Source: Chrysomallon squamiferum
Taxonomy: Eukaryota > Mollusca > Gastropoda > Neomphalida > Peltospiridae
Direction of reading: 5' to 3'
Assembly: GCA_012295275.1 (NCBI GenBank)
Contig: CM022678.1
Location: forward strand, 2,062,686-2,126,685
Length of the DNA stretch: 64,000 nt
The notes below the pieces were generated by a model that saw nothing but the letters and a program-made list of their open reading frames with translations, was not told the origin of the DNA and searched no databases. The translations under genes and the position numbers were made by a program. Positions 50,501-63,898 of this stretch are shown in pieces. Position 1 is the first letter of the stretch. Each line of letters opens with the position of its first letter.

Positions 50501-53500
50501 GATTTCAGTCTTCAGAAGACAAAGATGAAACTTGGAGTTGAGCTGCTAGTAGATGACCCAACTCAGTTAGACGCTATGAGACAGCGGTGAGTAGTGCTGG
50601 ACAGGCAGAAAGTGAATTTTGACATTTGATGTTAATAGCAGAAGTTTGATGTTAACAGTAAAAGTTAATAGTAACAGTAACTAGTTTGATGTTAACTGTA
50701 ATAAGTTTGATGTTAACAGTAGCAAGGTTAAGAGTAACAGTAACAAGTTTTATGTGAACTGTAACTAGTCAGACATTGATGTTAGGTATCTTGTGCTAAC
50801 TGCAAGTGAATACAAACAAATAAAATTACTTGTAAATGTACTGAACTAGCTGAGTACTTGCATATTAAAACAAAACAACACCCAGAGATGTATTTCAATA
50901 TGTTTAATATTCATACTGACACCACCAATAAAAATTAAATAAAACAGAAAAATAAAACGAAATACCTGAACTCTAATAAGAAATGAACTGTACTGTGAAG
51001 TGTTCTGGTTTCAGGGAGTATGACATAACGAAGGAGAGGATACAGAAGATTGTGGGGGCGGGGGCTAATGTAATAATGACTACTGGGGGGATTGATGACC
51101 TCTGTCTCAAGTACTTCGTGGAGGCTGGGGTGATGGGAGTTCGTAGATGTAAGAAAGCAGATCTGAAGAGAATTGCCAAGGCAACGGGAGGTAAATATTT
51201 TTATGTACATGGTTGATGCATGTTTATTATTAGCATTAGTACTACTTTAAATGTCAAATCAAATACTTTATATAATTAGAAGTATATATATATATTCTAT
51301 TTTAATATATTTACAAGTTGAAATTTTTGATTTTATACAGTTAAAAAAAAAATACTGAGCATTGGTCAATTACATACATTTTAAATGGCTTTGTATTTGA
51401 ATTATTATTAATTTCATTACGTTATTATTATTCATTTCTGTGTTCTTGTTAAGATTATTTTAATGTAGAGGTTTCAGATTTTTTTAAATAAAAAAAAAAT
51501 CACATTACAAAATCTTAGAAGATTCATCTTATACTGTTTAAATTGAATTTTTATTAGATTTTTATTTTTGTTTTAAATTATCTAAATTATTATTATTTTT
51601 TTTTTTTTTCAGCAATGTTTCTGATGACGCTGGCTAATCTGGATGGTGAGGAATCGTTTGATTCGTCACAGCTGGGCCACGCCGAGGAGGTTGTTGTAGA
51701 GAGAATATGTGACGACGAACTGATTCTTATCAAAGCGTAAATAACTCTTGTTCATCAGTTTTACAAATGATTTAAATTTTTATATTTTTTATTCAAAAAG
51801 GTTAGGTATCTCTAGATGTTAAATTGTTCATGAGATTTTTTTAAAATTTTATTCTTATAAATAAAAATTATTTGATTTATATTCTTCAGTAACATAATAA
51901 GTTTTAATATTATTATGTCTTCACCCTTTATACTTGGAGAAGAGTTATTAAAGAGAGACAACTCATGTTGATACCACTTCAGCAGTTATCATTTCTAGTG
52001 AAATGGTTGTTTTTTTGTTATTATTAAAGGTAGAAAACTCTTAATATAGATGACAAATGGTTTGAGAGTTACCTGTTCAGATAAATGACTATTGTTATTT
52101 TTTATTATTATGATTATTATTATTATTATTATTATTTATTATTTATTTGTTGTTGGGTTTTTTTAATGTTTATTTTGTTTATTTTATTTTATATATGATT
52201 CCATATAACCATAGGAAATTAAAAAATAAATATTTTTTTTAATTATTACTATTATTATTATTATTTTTTAACGTTCTAAAATTATTTTCTAAGCTACTTC
52301 TCTCTTTTGTACATTATTTTTAACAGTTTTTAATGGGTTTTTTCTCTTTTTCTATATTGTCAAAACTTTTTATTTATTTATTTTTGTATTTTTACATATT
52401 TATTTTTGTTTGTTTGTTTGTTGTGATTTTATTTTATTTTATTTTATTTTATTTTCAGACCAAAGGCGAGGTCGGCAGCCTCCATCATTCTGCGCGGCGC
52501 CAACGACTTCATGTGTGATGAGATGGAGCGGTCAGTGCACGACGCGCTGTCGGTGGTCAAGCGAGTCCTGGAGTCAAAGTCCCTGGTGGCCGGTGGCGGT
52601 GCTGTAGAAGCTGCTTTGTCCATCTACCTGGAGAACTTCGCAACGTCGCTGGTAAGATTAGTCGAGAATTTTGTTTTTGTCCATTAATGTTTTGTTTCTG
52701 GGAAATATGGTGTGAAAGGATGTAGAAATTATTTTATTTATATTTTTATTTTTATTTTTATTTTTTTTTATTTTTTTATCTTCAAAAATTCTCTTTTCAT
52801 TCTGGATCACAAGATGGGGGGGTCCAAAGAAAGAGAGAGAGAAAAAAGAAATGTCTGCCTCCCTGCATCCTCACATTCTTCATTATGCTTTATTTTTACT
52901 AAGACCGATTGAAAAACAATCACATCAGAGAAAGCAGAACAAAATTGTTTCTGTTCTTCGTTTTTTATTGCCCAAAATACATCAGCTTTAAAGTTAAGTT
53001 GAGTTTTTTGATAATTTTTTTTATATAAACCACATAAAATGCACACCCAGAAATGTTGCATATAGCAACATCATTGCCCATCAATATATGCATTATACAG
53101 CCAAACCCATGCATACATATTACACATGCAGGTGATTAAAGACACACATACACCCACATTCACACACACACAGACACACAAACACCCACATTCACACACA
53201 CACAGACACACAAACACCCACATTCACACACACACAGACAGACAGACAGATGAGCAGGACATGCTAGAACTTGTCTGATACATGTCTGTGTGTACAGATG
53301 TGTTCATTCTACAGATTTAGTTATCTGAGTTTTATCATCCTTCCCACAACTTTGCTGGTAGACCAACACATGGTTTTTATTAGTTATACATGTGGGAGAC
53401 ATCAACACAGCTCAACAACAACATCAACTACACTGACATCATTGTCTGTGTGTATGTCAGGCTGTTACAGTTACTGTAGATCTGAAATCTTGCAAACCTG

Positions 53501-54476
53501 AAATAAAAACATAGCAGTAGTAGTAGTTATTAATAATCTTATTCTTGTATATTTTCAAAAGGTAGCAGTGGTGATGTGGTGGTGTTAGTAGTAGTTGTTG
53601 GTAATATTTATGTTTGTTAATTTTTAAATAGGTTTCTTCTAAATGACCCCTTGTTTGTTTGTGTTTTAAAACTGCTCCATTCTGCCACAACAAAACTAAT
53701 CTGCCTCCATTTTAGTAAGATACTGACATGTGTAGACATTATTATTGTTAAAGTATCTTTAATACTGGGGTGTATTTGTAATGAGAATTTAAAATGGCAA
53801 AAATTGAAAATGATTAAAAAATCATATTATTAAATGTTTGTTTTTATCCTCACTTATCTCCTGTGACTTTGCTGATATCTCACTTGTAGGTATTACTGTG
53901 GTTACACACATGAGAATTACTGAAAAACAGCTTCACCAGTTTTGTGTTGATATTTTTAATACTGTACACATTTTGCAGAAAACTTGTAACATTACGTACA
54001 GTGAGGGAATTGTTTTTATAAGAAACTGATAATTCTTACGGGTTTAAAGAGTCAGATAATTTTACAAGAATTGTTTATTAATTTTATTTATTGAAATGTA
54101 ATTACTGCTGCCACTCTTCAGAAAACATTTTGAATTATAAAAAAAAAAAAAAAAATTATATTTGTACATAAATAACAAAAAGTAACAAGTGTCATACTAA
54201 AGATGAAAATAGTAGTGAAATAGCTGTGCACAAATCATAAATTCATGGGTTTCAGTATAAGGCACGTTTATTTTCATTCTCCACGGTTTTTTCCCATTCC
54301 AGGCATCGAGGGAGCAGCTTGCTATCGCTGAGTTTGCCAAGTCTCTGCTAGTCATTCCCAAGCAGCTTGCTGTCAATGCTGCCCAGGACGCCACGGACCT
54401 GGTTGCTAAGTTACGAGCTTACCACAACACCTCCCAGACCAAGCCAGACCAAGCAAAACTGCGATGGTGAGTAAAA

Positions 54477-54553
<77 letters not shown>

Positions 54554-55481
54554 CTTTCTCCCTCCCTCTCTCTCTCCCTCCCTCCCTCTCTCCCTCCCTC
54601 CCTCTTCTCTCTCTCTTTGACTAAATTTTGCAGCAGTAAAAATGCCTTCTTGGTACAGTTGTTAACACAGAATAGAAATAGCTGGATTAGAATCTTTCTC
54701 TTGAAAAAAAAAGTTGTGTGTTTTATTTGTCAGATACTTTATTATCAACAAAGTTTAATTTCAACGAAAAAATAAAACAGAACAAATCATAGAAAAATAG
54801 GTTCTTGTTTTTATTGGTGTTTTTTTTTTTACTTATTTATTTAAAATCTCTATTTCTCCTCTGTCTTTCTTTTTTTTTAAAGTTTTAAATGGTGATTTCT
54901 TGGGCTTTTTTTTCTAATCACAGTGTAGGTTTATATTTATATGAGGATTTTTTTTTTTTTTTTTAATGTATTTAAAATATCTATTTCTCCTCAGTTTAAA
55001 AAATGATTTATTTATTTTTAATTTTTTTTTTTTATCCATTCACAGGGTAGGTTTAGATTTATATAAAGATTTTTATTTTAATGATTTGTTTTTTTATTTT
55101 TTTTTTTTTTTTTTTCCTTTCACAGGGTAGGTTTAGATTTATACAAAGATTTTTTTTTTTTTTTAATGAATTATTTTTTTTTTTATTTTTTTTTTTCCAA
55201 TCACAGGGTAGGTTTAGATTTATACAAAGATTTTTATTTTATTTTAATGAATTTTATATTTTTCCATTCACAGGGTAGGTTTAGATTTGTACGAAGGTGT
55301 TGTGCGTGACAACAAGAAGTGTGGAGTACTGGAGCCGACCATTTCGAAGATCAAATCACTGAAGTTTGCCACAGAGGCAGCCATCACCATCCTGCGAATT
55401 GACGACATGATCAAACTTTCACCCGAAGAGAAAAACAAATCTTACGGGGAAGCTATGAGAGACGGAGATCTTTGTGAATGA
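43984..55481 (+). CDS. CCT1: T-complex protein 1 subunit alpha (CCT1/TCP-1 alpha)
   Basis: Subunit of the eukaryotic cytosolic chaperonin TRiC/CCT, the ATP-driven ring that folds actin, tubulin and other proteins. Twelve coding exons: 43984-44056, 44667-44752, 45587-45715, 48355-48452, 49021-49131, 49643-49825, 50460-50586, 51015-51190, 51613-51736, 52459-52651, 54303-54466 and 55274-55481. They total 1672 nt, one more than 557 codons; without one base of the CCCC run at 49724-49727 the product is 556 aa, the length I recall for human CCT1. Hallmarks: [15 protein letters not shown] and [10 protein letters not shown] (exons 2-3), the nucleotide-binding GDGTTS (end of exon 3), [13 protein letters not shown] (exon 8), [13 protein letters not shown] and [10 protein letters not shown] (exon 10), and [16 protein letters not shown] (exon 12). 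All junctions are GT-AG with closing phases; exon 5 uses CC|GTATCC. Four introns end in arrays that copy the acceptor. The extra base is either an assembly error or a true frameshift; all other exons look under normal constraint. Confidence -1.
45415..45565. repeat. Degenerate 30-bp repeats in CCT1 intron 2
   Basis: Units of the type GTTGCTAGCTTAATTTATGT occur about five times, ending some 25 bp before the exon-3 acceptor. Unlike other CCT1 arrays they do not include the splice site. Confidence -1.
46682..47656. repeat. Direct repeat pair of about 190 bp in CCT1 intron 3
   Basis: 46682-46871 and 47470-47656 are nearly identical, with about four differences, including one single-base indel. 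Both contain TGACATGTTGCAGGTTTGA-type DNA and GATAAATAAAAACTCAGCAG. The copies lie about 787 bp apart. The rest of intron 3 (45716-48354, 2.6 kb) is AT-rich without recognised features, apart from a poly-A at 46064-46084. Confidence -1.
48147..48354. repeat. Acceptor-copy array before CCT1 exon 4
   Basis: Six tandem units of 33-36 bp each end in a pyrimidine run plus ACAG (or GAACAG) followed by GTAATA. These decoy AG|GTAATA sites precede 48151, 48187, 48221, 48255, 48288 and 48322; the true one precedes 48355. GTAATA is also the first six bases of exon 4. Confidence -1.
48811..49020. repeat. Acceptor-copy array before CCT1 exon 5
   Basis: Three units of 65-66 bp each begin with TTTGTTTTCAGAGAAA. 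The decoy AGs end at 48824, 48890 and 48955, and the true TTTGTTTTCAG ends at 49020. The unit interior is ATTAAATATTACCACACACT. Confidence -1.
49985..50459. repeat. Acceptor-copy array before CCT1 exon 7
   Basis: Seven copies of TTCAAACACAGCTATGTG or close variants, mixed with GATACAGATGTACAGATTG units, precede the true TTCAAACACAG|CTATG at 50449-50464. Each copy carries the acceptor and the first five exon bases. One copy has lost its AG (CACTGC, near 50090). Confidence -1.
54481..54617. repeat. (TC)n tract after the CCT1 exon-11 donor
   Basis: A pure TC run to 54550, then CCTC/CTCT variants, begins 14 bp after the donor at 54467. Confidence -1.
54910..55273. repeat. Acceptor-copy array before CCT1 exon 12
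   Basis: Four upstream copies of a T-run, CACAG, then GGTAGGTTTAGATTT (starting near 54919, 55041, 55121 and 55202) precede the true site at 55269-55273. Each carries about 20-25 bp matching the start of exon 12. The first copy is the most diverged (CACAGTGTAGG). The unit is about 67-120 bp, mostly poly-T. Confidence -1.
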
Positions 55482-55570
55482 AGACAGAAAACTCAATTTT
55501 CAAATATTTAAATATATAGGAACAACCTTTTTAAAAATAAGATATAAATAATAATTAAAAAAAATTAAAT

Positions 55571-55620
<50 letters not shown>

Positions 55621-55724
55621 TATTCACATAATTAAAGGGCCTTCATTTTATTGTTATTTTTGTGGATTTTTTCTTTCTTCTTGGGTTCAAAAATGTCCTG
55701 CTTTTGAACACAGCATTAATGTGA

Positions 55725-55730
55725 AATAAA
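55725..55730 (+). terminator. Candidate CCT1 poly(A) signal
   Basis: AATAAA occurs 244 bp after the stop codon, with T-rich DNA further on. The A run at 55580-55618 precedes it and is a possible mis-priming site. Another AATAAA lies near 55922. Confidence -1.
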
Positions 55731-57576
55731 TCCTGTTTTTGTGGAATCATGTCCTTATTAAACAGGTGACTGCTAAAAACAGGTTTTTTTTTCTAGTTGT
55801 TCACTTCATTTCACATCATTGGTGTCTGCTTCATGAAGAAATGTTTATTAGAAAAACCAGGAAAGTATTTTTTTTATTATTTTTTATTTTTTACTTTTTT
55901 TTTTTAAGCTTGCAGGATGGATAAATAAAGTTTCTGAAAAATATAAATTGTAAAATGCTAAAGAATTTTTTTTTTCAAATTCCTTGCAGTTGAAGTGAGT
56001 AAATGAATTTGTTCCTGGTTATTTCAATTTCTTTTCTTTTTTTTAATAAAATTATAATGAAAGGAATCAATTTTAATCGAAAAAAAAAAAAAAAAAAAAA
56101 ATCTGAGTTACTCCTGTTTAGTTTGGATTTGGAACATTTTTAAAAATTACCATTAAGAATAATTAATTATATTTTGGGGAGAAAACAAAAAGAAAAGAAA
56201 AAAATGTGTTTGTTTTTTAATGTTTGTGCTCCTGCTAATGTGGCTAATTTGAAACTGTGCATAGTTCAACTGCCGGCTGAAAAAGTTACAGGTTTCTCAT
56301 CTTGTTGGTGTGTTTGAGTTTGTGAACTTCACTTTGTGTTACATTAAATTTTCATCTTTGTACACTCTGTGTTTATTCTTTATTATTATTTTTTTATTAT
56401 TATCATTACTTTATTACTTTTGTTACTATTGTTTTAATTTTTTTTTTAAACTGAAAGTTAATTAAGAAATTGTTAGAAGAAGAAAAAACACATAGTAAAA
56501 CATGATTAAAACAAAAACAGATTTCAAAAGCCTTTATTGATAAGTATACATCAAAAATATATAATTTTATATCTGTTAAAAAAAAAAAAAAAAAAAAAAC
56601 ACAATTAAAAAAAAAAAAAACCCCAAAACAGTAGTATATATTCTTAAATTATACAAAAATGAAAAAAACACAAACAATTGTTCTCATTTTACAAATGGAA
56701 TCCATTTGTTCTTATACAGCTGTAAAACAAGACATTTATCAAATCTTCCGGTTGCCCAGTGTTCAAATCTTACTCAAAACTTCACATTAAACTTGTGTAA
56801 AAACTTCATTAAAGCTATTACAGCAACACTCGGCATACATAATTCATTGTAGGTGTAATTTCAGTTTTGTTCAGTACACCTCTATCCTTCATTATAAACA
56901 AACCAAAAGCCATACACACACGCATACATTAAATTTCATTGCATATTATCCCTATGTTGTCCTGTATAATACATACTTTATTACAGATACATGTTCAATT
57001 TTGTCCAATACATTTAACATAAAACTGAATACGACTAACATGCATCGCAGGATACAACAAGCTGATGTGCATTGCTTATACGTGATTTGAGAGATTACAA
57101 CCATGTCTTCAGGAGATTTCAAATGGATCATAATTCTGAATAAATAATTTGAGCATAAATTATCATTTTTATTTATTTATTTATTTCATATTATTATTAT
57201 TAATTTTTTAATTTATTTTTGATTTTGTGGTACATGTAAACAGTAAAACATTTCTGTGTCATTTCAAATCACTACTTTTGTTCTTAGCCTTAAACTTTAC
57301 TAATAACAAAGTAAGATTGTAACAAAATTATGAAGATGACTTTTTTTTTCATGACATCATCTTTTGTAAAAGAATGTGTAAATATTCTCTTAGTAATAAT
57401 AATAACACAAAATATAATGTAAAACAAAATCCCATTATCTTCAGTGAATGAGCATATAAATATAAATTATATATATATATAGATATATAGATAGATAGAT
57501 AGATACATAAATGTAAAAAATACTGTTTGTCAAAATAAATTTAGATATAATAAAACTCAATATATTTTATCATTGC

Positions 57577-57798
57577 TTATCACTTAGTAACAGCCTGTCT
57601 ATGTCCTATCATCACTTAGTAACATCCTGTCTGTTACTATCATCACTTAGTAACAGCCTGTCTATGTCACTATCATCACTTAGTAACAGCCTATGTCACT
57701 ATCATCACTTAGTAACATCCTGTCTATGTCACTATCATCACTTAGTAACATCCTGTCTATGTCACTATCATCACTTAGTAACAGCCTATGTCACTATG
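57577..57798. repeat. Minisatellite, about 27-36 bp unit, seven copies
   Basis: Seven copies of TATCATCACTTAGTAACA followed by CCTGTCTATGTCAC or a shortened CCTATGTCAC. Confidence -1.
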
Positions 57799-58317
57799 TC
57801 AAACAAGTCAGTTGTTTGAAATACGCACAAACAACAGCTTTGCCTGCTGTTCTCAAAAACAATCACAGTTTTATCTTTGTTATTAATTAAACTTATTAAC
57901 ATATTAAGTAACACAGTATAGTATTTTTGCTGAATAAACACAAACACTTCAGTGCTAAATGAGTATTCATTTAAAATACAAAAACATTTTAAAACACAGT
58001 TATCAAATATGACTTTGTATTGTACGCATTGCCTAACACCACATAAACTATTTTATATTTACATAACATGATACTATCAACATGAAAGAATAAAAAAAAA
58101 CCTAATTTTATTATCCTACTATGTCAAGTATGATTAAAACTGAAAAAATACAATTGAAGTTTTGTTATTTTAGATACATCAAACGGTATTTTTGATTGTT
58201 TGCATTTTGGTTTTTTATTTTACAATTTTAATACATATTCTACATACATACATACACATACATACATTGTGTATGTTTATGTTTGTTTCAAATGATTGTT
58301 CTGATCATTTTAGTTCA

Positions 58318-58560
58318 CTACTACCACTACTACTACTACTACTACTACAATAACTACAAATAATAATAATAATCTTAGTAGTAATAACAGAAATAACAAT
58401 AATAATAATAATAATAATAATAACAGTAAAATAATAATAGTCATAATAATAACAAAAATAATAATAATCATCATAGTAGTAATAAAAGTAATAATAATAA
58501 TGTAATAATAATAGTAATAATAGTATTAATAGTAATAATAATAAAAATAAATGTAAGTAT
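58318..58560. repeat. ACT/AAT trinucleotide block
   Basis: Mixed ACT, AAT and AGT units with no coding signal. Confidence -1.
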
Positions 58561-59464
58561 AAAGACATAAAATAAAGCACCAACAAACTGATACAAACTG
58601 TACTCAACACTACTAGACCAGTAAATATTTCTCACAATAAACCCTTAAAACAAAGACTTTGAATTAAATTTAATGTTGATTATATAATGGCACAAAAACC
58701 TCATTTTTAGCGAGAAAAAAGTAACAACAGTCATCAATACATCAAATTCTTGTTAAACACTTTTCAGACAATTTGTCAGCACCATACAGTAAAAATGTCT
58801 CTGTTAACAAGAAACAAAGAGAAGTATTTGAAAATATACAAAATATATTTAAACCTTTTATTTTAAAATATTATTTTATGAACTTATTTCTTAACACAAT
58901 AAAAGGACACATTAACAAACAAAAGCATGAAAAAAATGAAACAAGAAAAATTATGACGATGATTATTAATAATAATAATAATAATTTAGAAATAATTAAA
59001 ATGTTACCACAGCAACACTCAATTGTAAACTTGATATTAAATTACATATATACAAAATACCCTGCACCTACACTAAATATAACAATACAACATCTCCTGA
59101 GTATTCTCAAGCAAAACTATCGCCATAGAAACAGATATAGTCTTGATGCTTAACAACACACACATACATAAACACGCACACACACACACACACACAAAGA
59201 AATTACAAATGGCTGACACAAATCAGAATTGTTGAGAAGAAAAAAGAAAATAAGTAAATAATAGTAGTTGTACTAATAATAATGATTTATGAGGATAATA
59301 ATAAAGTTAAACTACTGCTATTACTGTTAGTACTTTTACTGTTACTAGTACTATTACTACAGCTGCTACTACTACTACTAGTGTCAGTCCTTTCTTTCAG
59401 ATGAATCTTGTGTGACAGCATTTTTGGAAATCATTATTATTATTTGTTTTAAATATTTCCGTTC

Positions 59465-59510
<46 letters not shown>

Positions 59511-60372
59511 GTTATTGTTATTGTTATTGTTATTGTTATTATTATTATGTAAGGGAAGGAAAAATGATGACAAAGTCAAAATATGTTAGCAAGTTAGTAT
59601 GATCTTATCACCACAATGTTAAAAATGTTACAATCATGTTGTAATAATTAATATGTTGCTGTAGTTACTATGTTGCTATAGTCAGTATCATTTTCCTGTG
59701 GTTAATATGCTGCAATAGTTAGTATCATGTTGCAATAGTTACTGCATTGCTGTAGTAACTATCATGTTTTAATAGAGACATGTACATATCTTTATATCAT
59801 GTTTCTGTAATCACATTTGATACCACATTACTAAAAAGAGAACATAAACTTTTTATCACAACACTATAATCTCATTATCATGTTGATTTTGCATCATGTT
59901 GATTTTATTAACATGACGCTATTATGTTACCAGCATGTTTAAATCAGACACAATTAATATGCAAATCTTCTTACACATATAACATTAAAATTTATCAGTC
60001 TTTTAAAGATCTGTAAAATCGAAAATATTAAATAGAGCAAATATAAAACTTCTGCCAGAGAGCTACATTTGGAATGGGAAATTAAAAAAAAAAAAAGAAA
60101 AAAAAGGAAGAGCACTGTGGAATTACTTTTTTTTAACACTCAGTAAATTTCATGCTAGTTTTATAAAGTGTAATTGTAAAATAGACAAAAAACAAAATTG
60201 AAAACATTTTAAAAAAAACCCAGTGATAAATGTTTAAAAAAAATAAAGTCCAACAGACATTTCAGTGGAAGAAATTTAACTAATTTGTATCATTTAAACA
60301 TATTCCCTGATTTTTGTCTGTTCCTCAGATTTTAAATATCACAGACTGAAAATGTAAACACAGTACATCTTG

Positions 60373-60429
<57 letters not shown>

Positions 60430-60607
60430 AAAGAGAGAGAGAGAGAGATTTACAGAAATATAAACAATCAATTTCAAACAGACAGATGGCAAAAGAGAAA
60501 AATACAGAATAAAGGAGAGACAGAGAGGAAAACGTTTGTGAGACGTACAGAGATGGACAGAAAGAAGGAGAAGGAGTGAGTGAAGGAGGTGTGCGTATTG
60601 TGTGATG

Positions 60608-63600
60608 TTAGTCTTTAAGGTCCTGACATCTTGTACAGTCCAGCATCTCATCAACGTACTCCTCTATCTGAACTGTCGTGTCTGTGATTCCAAACTTCTC
60701 TTTTATTAGTTCTGATGCCTGGCTGATCAGAAGCAGTGGGTTGTAATCTTTCTCTGAAAAAAACAAAAAAAAAAAAAAAAAAAAAAAATGAACAAAAAAG
60801 GGTAAAAGTAAATAAAACAATATAAATACTTGGCTATTCATATTGATAGATAAATAAATGGAGATATTGATAGATAGATAGATATATAGAGAGAGAGACA
60901 AACAGACATGAGACACACAGATAGACAAATAAACAGACAGATAGATAGATATATGGACAGATAAGTAGATGTAAAACACTATAGACATACATAATGTTTA
61001 AAATCCAAAATTATTTAAAATCTGGACACAAGGTCACTTTAAGCAGAGAATGTGTCAACACTGTGAATGCTGTAAGCAGAAGGAAAGTGAAAACGTTGGC
61101 TACAACAGATCAGCTGTCGTTAAAGTACACATGTACTTACCTATTGCTAAGTGGACGGAAAGTGCTGTCTTGTTCAGCGTCAAGGACCACACCCGGAGAT
61201 TGTGAATATCCTTCACCCCTTCAATCTCGTAAAATGTTTTCCTTATTTCAGAAAAATTTAAGTTTCTTGGTGTCCCTGTGAACCATGTTAAAATTTAGTT
61301 GTTATTTAAATTTAATTGAATTTAATTTAATTTTGTTTATTTTGTTTGTTTGTTTGCTTGTTTGTATATTTATGGTTTTTTTGTTAATTTATTTTTTATT
61401 TTGTTTTTTTTGTTTATTTGTTATTTCTTCTTAAACTTATTTACTAAAATAAAATTTAAATACTAGATACATTTTAGATATTTTGTTAGCATATAACTGG
61501 TAATTACAAATTATTAAAAAATATATTGTACAATTCCATAAATACTGTGAAACATTCTATAATAATTATTATATAAATATGTATCATAAAAATAACATTG
61601 TGAAATTACACAAATATTGGATAAATTAACAATAAATATTCATGTAAATAAAGAAAAAGTAAAATTGTTATATTAAGATAAATAATTTTATTTAAAAAAC
61701 CCAGTATGTAGCAGTGTATAAAGGGGATAAATCAACACACATTTGTACAATTAGAAGAAACATTGTACAATTAAAACAATATTACGCTATTGAACAATAT
61801 TGTATAATTTTAACAATATTTAATGAATATTTAGAATAATATTGTATCATTAAAATAATATTGTACAATTAAAAAATATTGTTCACTTGGAACAAACATC
61901 ATACAATTAGAATACAATACTGTACAATTAGAACAGCCATTGTACAATTCGAACAATATTGTACAACTGGAACAACATTATATAATTAAAGCAAACACTG
62001 CATAGTTAAAACAGCACTGCATAATTAAAGAAATACTTCATAATTAATTAATGAAATAATTATAAAAATAAAACAAAGCTCCAGACTCACCCTCCATGAG
62101 TATGACTAGAATATCTCGTACAACTGTGAAGGTCGTCACAATGACAAACACAGAAAACACAAACGTACAGATAGGATCGGCTATTTTATACTGTGGCTGT
62201 AAAGAAGAACGAATTAATTATTAAATAAAAAAATAAAAAATTAATATTTAATCTACAAAATGTCTCGTAAATGAAATACGTTACGGATTATGATTAAGAA
62301 TAAAAAATTTTAGGTTACATAAATAAGAGGTAATAAAAATATTGATTAAAAATGTGCAACTAATTAAAAATATATTTTTCTTTCTCTCTGTTAATCTCTT
62401 TTTCTAATATTGTATCTTTATTTCTATCTTCATTTGTCTCTGATGCTTTTACTTTCTTTCAATCTCTCTGTATCATCTAATCGCATTTTATTATTCTCCT
62501 TTTATTAAATTAAATAAATAGGCAAAAATAAATTAAAATGAAATAAAATAAAATTCACAATAAATAAAAATAGCTAATCAATAATGTAAATAAAATAACA
62601 AACAAAATAATAAAACAATAACAATAATGAAACAAAGTAAAATAAAATAAATAAAATAAAATAAAATAAAATAAAATAAAATAAAATAACATATATAACG
62701 AAATAAAATGAAATAAAAAAAAAACGTAAAAATAAATAAATAATAATTATAAAAAAAATAATATGTCTAAATAAAATAACAATAAAAACAAATAATAAAA
62801 AATAACTTAAAAAATATAATATAAAAAAAAGCAACAAAAAAACAACAATAATGAAATAAAACGAAATATAAATCCAATAAAACAGCAAACAATAAATAAA
62901 AATAATAAAAACACAAATAAAATCCAATAAAACAAAACTAACATAAAATGAAAAAAAAATTAAATTCATAAGAAAATAAACTGCTGCACATACAGACAAA
63001 CAGACAGGCAAAGTTTTATTCAATTACTCAAACCTTAAAATAAATAATAAAGGCTGCTACAAGGACCCCTATACTCTGCACAAAGTCCCCTAGAACATGG
63101 ATAAACGCTGCTGTCACGTTGATGTTTTTTGACTCTTGGCGTTTGACGGGTGACGTCACCCTCCCATTCTCTGCCATGGAGCCGTAGTTGATGCTTGTTT
63201 CTGCTGAAGGAGTGACGTTGTGGCTGTGGGTGTGAGATCCAAGAGAGTGGGAATGTTGGTGAAGAATCAGACCAAGACTGTAAACAATGATAAAAAAATA
63301 AATACATATATAAATGAATAAATATCTGTACGTGTTTCTAAATACATTTTGTAGTAATATTAATAAAACTAGTAATGGTAATAGTAGCAGAGGTAATAGT
63401 AGTAGTAGTACTAGTAGTGGTAGTTGTAGCAGTTGTAGTTAAATAAATACATATATAAATGAATAAATATCTGTACGTGTTTCTAAATACATTTTGTAGT
63501 AATATTAATAAAACTAGTAATGGTAATAGTAGCAGAGGTAATAGTAGTAGTAGTACTAGTAGTGGTAGTTGTAGCAGTTGTAGTTATAGCAGCAATAATA

Positions 63601-63834
63601 GTAGCAGCAGCAGTAGTAGTAATAACAGTAGTATTAGTAGTAGTAGTAGTAGCAATAATAATGATAATAACTGTATGGTGGTACTAGTAGTAGTAACAGT
63701 AGTGGTAGTAGTAATAGCAGTAGTAGAAACAGTAAAGTTGTAGGAAGGTAATAACAATCATAGAACATAACTTTCATCTTTCTGTAAACTGTAAATAGAA
63801 ATTCAAATTTAAAACAACAACAAAGTTTGATAGT

Positions 63835-63898
<64 letters not shown>

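Larger units (their letters stand above)
55482..60607. other. Intergenic DNA between convergent CCT1 and zinc transporter genes
   Basis: The first 300 bp is probably CCT1 3' UTR and the right end probably the transporter 3' UTR. Between are poly-A runs (55580-55618, 56080-56100, 56579-56599), a 33-bp minisatellite at 57577-57798, a trinucleotide block at 58318-58560, an ATT run at 59469-59550 and a CA tract at 60376-60426. No gene is recognised. Confidence -1.
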
